Assembly: GCA_016926735.1 (NCBI GenBank)
Contig: JAFGOA010000215.1
Span: 1-64,000 of the forward strand
DNA length: 64,000 nt
Direction of reading: 5' to 3'
From: Promethearchaeota archaeon
GTDB taxonomy: Archaea > Asgardarchaeota > Lokiarchaeia > Sigyniarchaeales > SOKP01
Shown here: positions 62,520 through 64,000 of the stretch, piece after piece
Layout: each line of letters opens with the position of its first letter
How positions within the stretch are numbered: position 1 is the stretch's first letter
Translations under genes and position numbers: made by a program
The notes under the pieces: model-generated
What the model was told of the DNA's origin: nothing
Database searches by the model: none
The model's input: the letters and a program-made list of their open reading frames with translations, nothing else

Positions 62520-63083
62520 ATGTCAGAAATAATTGTTCCTTTAGATTATTCAAACTTACAAAGTGTTATCCCAAAAGAGGATGAAATTATCTATAGTGGG
62601 ATATCGAACATGATGGCCATGAATATAACATTTTATGGCGTTCATGTAATAATATCCTCAAAGAACTTTTCTTACATTAGACAATATCCCAATAAAAAGC
62701 TAGATATCTATCCTAAAATAGAATTCAATTATGGAAAGAATTTAAAAAAGCGTGGTTATTTACAGCTACTTCCTTTATATGAGATTGATTCTTGTTATTT
62801 TGATAATGGTTGGAAATTACCAAAAATTACGTTATCTAAAGCATTAGGGTTTGCTAATTTCGCTATATTGCAATGTAAAGACTATGAATCAAAAGAAGAT
62901 TTTAAAAAAAGAAAGAAAAATTTTCATCTTAAAATCTTACCATATGTGATTTCTTCCAAAAAAGAACATTTAAATGAGTTAGAATCCCATCCAGATGATT
63001 TTAAGTCAAAAGAAATCAATAAATTAAAAAAAACAATTAAAAAATGGACTGAAGCTTTAGAAAAAGAGGGTATATTAATTTAG
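62520..63083 (+). CDS. uncharacterised protein, paralog of the gene at 2223
   Basis: About 187 aa. VPLDYSNLQSVIPKEDEIIYSG near the N terminus pairs with IPIDSSNLKSIIPTDDEIIYSA of the 2223 protein. A beta-rich region follows (ITFYGVHVIISSKNFSYI, GYLQLLPLYEIDSCYF), then a Lys-rich helical tail (KKTIKKWTEALEKEGIL). I use ATG 62520 (MSEIIVPL), in line with the paralog, not TTG 62514. No signal peptide or membrane segment is visible. It is soluble; the family is unknown. Confidence 0.65.
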   Translation: MSEIIVPLDYSNLQSVIPKEDEIIYSGISNMMAMNITFYGVHVIISSKNFSYIRQYPNKKLDIYPKIEFNYGKNLKKRGYLQLLPLYEIDSCYFDNGWKLPKITLSKALGFANFAILQCKDYESKEDFKKRKKNFHLKILPYVISSKKEHLNELESHPDDFKSKEINKLKKTIKKWTEALEKEGILI

Positions 63084-63226
63084 ATTAAATATGACCTTAT
63101 GAAATTGCCTCAATAATAATTAAGTATAATATCTAAAAGGAAGTAAGCTCATTTTTTATATGTTCTACTTTTATTATTAGTAGTGGGTTTAGTAATAAAG
63201 AATTTAACGATATGGATTAAGAAAAT

Positions 63227-63236
63227 TATATAAATT
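63227..63236 (+). promoter_or_regulatory. TATA box TATATAAATT
   Basis: The same decamer as at 1992, 34 bp before the short ORF MNQDRE, followed by a T/C-rich tract. A normal archaeal promoter spacing. Confidence 0.45.
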
Positions 63237-63260
63237 CCTCTTTTTTTTCATTTAAATGTC

Positions 63261-63323
63261 ATGAATCAAGATCGTGAAAGACTGGTTTCACGTATAATTA
63301 TCTATATCAATATATTAAATTGA
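63261..63323 (+). other. short ORF starting MNQDRE with internal hairpin
   Basis: A 20-codon ORF whose first 20 bases match the ORF at 2030. A 7-bp perfect stem with a 6-nt loop lies inside it (63273-63292), followed by stop codon TGA. It may be a truncated gene or leader peptide with a structured RNA for the downstream secreted-protein gene. Confidence 0.3.
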
Positions 63324-63498
63324 TATCTATCTTATTTTTTTATAAATAAATATTGATCTGACAAAATCGATTAATGTCATTTTCTAATTTTCAAAATTAT
63401 AAAAAGATAAATATTTCAATAACGAATATAGATTAAAAATATATATTGACTTTCTTTTATATTAATTAAGAGAACTCACTGTTAAAGAAAAATATCAT

Positions 63499-64000
63499 AT
63501 GAAAATTCGAAGATTCAATCAATTCATTTTCTTTTTTTTGATAATTTTTTTTGTAACAATTATCAATTTTGATAGTTCACAAATTAAAGAAAAAACAATT
63601 AAGAATTCTTATTTAAATATTCCTAAAGAAACTCTTGAAGTCGGTTGGAATAATGGTACGAGTGCAACTCCTAGAACATATGTTGATTATTTAGGAGTGA
63701 TACATGCAGTTTGGGAGGATAATACAAAAGGTCCTTGGGGTACTGATTATGAAATTATGTATTCTTCAAATTCCGGTTCAGGGTGGTCAAATCCAATAGT
63801 TATTTCAGATGGATATAATGGAAATTATTGGAACAATGAAGCAAGTGTTTTACCTGATATTACAATAGATTTAGATGGGAATATTTATGTTGTTTGGCAG
63901 GATGATACAGATGGTCCTTGGGGTATTGATTATGAAATTATGTATGTTAATTATATACAAGGAATAGGATGGTCAAATGTAACTGTTATTTCAGATGGAT
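63499..64000 (+). CDS. secreted sialidase-like Asp-box repeat protein (partial, runs off the end)
   Basis: Not in the ORF track because it leaves the window. ATG 63499 opens MKIRRFNQFIFFFLIIFFVTIINF, a signal peptide. The mature part has a repeated unit: IHAVWEDNTKGPWGTDYEIMYSSNSGSGWSNPIVISDG, then IYVVWQDDTDGPWGIDYEIMYVN...GIGWSNVTVISDG. The W-x-D-x-x and GIGWS-type strand pattern is that of the sialidase-like BNR/Asp-box beta-propeller. 167 codons are visible; more blades should follow. It should be a surface-exposed protein that binds or degrades carbohydrate; catalytic residues are not visible in this part. Confidence 0.75.
   Translation, partial: MKIRRFNQFIFFFLIIFFVTIINFDSSQIKEKTIKNSYLNIPKETLEVGWNNGTSATPRTYVDYLGVIHAVWEDNTKGPWGTDYEIMYSSNSGSGWSNPIVISDGYNGNYWNNEASVLPDITIDLDGNIYVVWQDDTDGPWGIDYEIMYVNYIQGIGWSNVTVISDG

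Larger units (their letters stand above)
63084..63498. other. 415-bp intergenic region with promoter and MNxDRE leader
   Basis: Contains TATATAAATT (63227), the short ORF MNQDRERLVSRIIIYINILN (63261-63323) and a perfect hairpin CGTGAAA-GACTGG-TTTCACG (63273-63292). The rest up to the secreted gene at 63499 is AT-rich spacer. Confidence 0.45.

Overview
The window looks like the chromosome of an Asgard archaeon, most likely Lokiarchaeia-like. The DNA is strongly AT-rich. Archaeal genes (CofE for coenzyme F420, split methylmalonyl-CoA mutase, GatA/GatB, DUF123 GIY-YIG protein, archaeal-type winged-helix regulators) sit beside the signalling repertoire typical of Asgards: an MglA-like small GTPase, roadblock proteins, longin/roadblock-like sensor domains and a 7TM protein. 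Large surface proteins (LVIVD propeller, parallel beta-helix, Asp-box repeat) add to this. Bacterial-type genes (gyrA/gyrB, GrpE, MetRS) are mixed in. I saw no rRNA, tRNA or CRISPR array. The lineage is inferred from gene content only.

Layout. 1-6 kb: small GTPase, a secreted protein, a gene-poor stretch with short or decayed ORFs, an orphan family (paralog at 62.5 kb) and a 964-aa LVIVD surface protein. 6-13.6 kb: phosphodiesterase, gyrA carrying a 445-aa intein, gyrB, and dihydropteroate synthase. 13.7-23.6 kb: MetRS, two giant beta-helix surface proteins and two winged-helix regulators, with a shared 33-bp promoter element. 23.7-27.1 kb: cofE, dus, gatA. 27.1-31.3 kb: the most interesting locus. 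hgcB and a SAM-methyltransferase-HgcA fusion face an ArsR regulator and an ArsB/NhaD-type permease across a short intergenic region with a perfect inverted repeat. 31.3-41.4 kb: roadblock/coiled-coil protein, MFS transporter, methyltransferase, HSP20, ribbon-helix-helix protein, PAS sensor, two MscS channels, HdeD-like protein, CorA and a small membrane protein. 41.5-49.6 kb: gatB, membrane proteins, a 7TM receptor-like protein, a regulator, a roadblock protein, PhoU-like/Pit phosphate transport, DUF123 and an unlisted 64-aa gene. 49.7-56.2 kb: coiled-coil protein, membrane protein, solitary DNA methyltransferase, GrpE and a TPR sensor. 56.4-58.7 kb: a duplicated two-gene module in which each copy has lost a different gene. 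58.7-62 kb: methylmalonyl-CoA mutase subunits and a radical SAM protein. The window ends inside a secreted Asp-box protein.

A recurrent theme is apparent non-AUG initiation. Several genes have a good Shine-Dalgarno core (GGTG or GGTGAT) 6-8 nt before an in-frame ATT or ATA, and no usable ATG/GTG/TTG before conserved sequence. Examples are gyrA, the roadblock gene at 31288, the 64-aa gene at 49432 and the gene at 50333. In three others (35273, 35890, 39183) the GTG chosen by the ORF track lies inside the Shine-Dalgarno itself. I set starts accordingly and flag this as inference.
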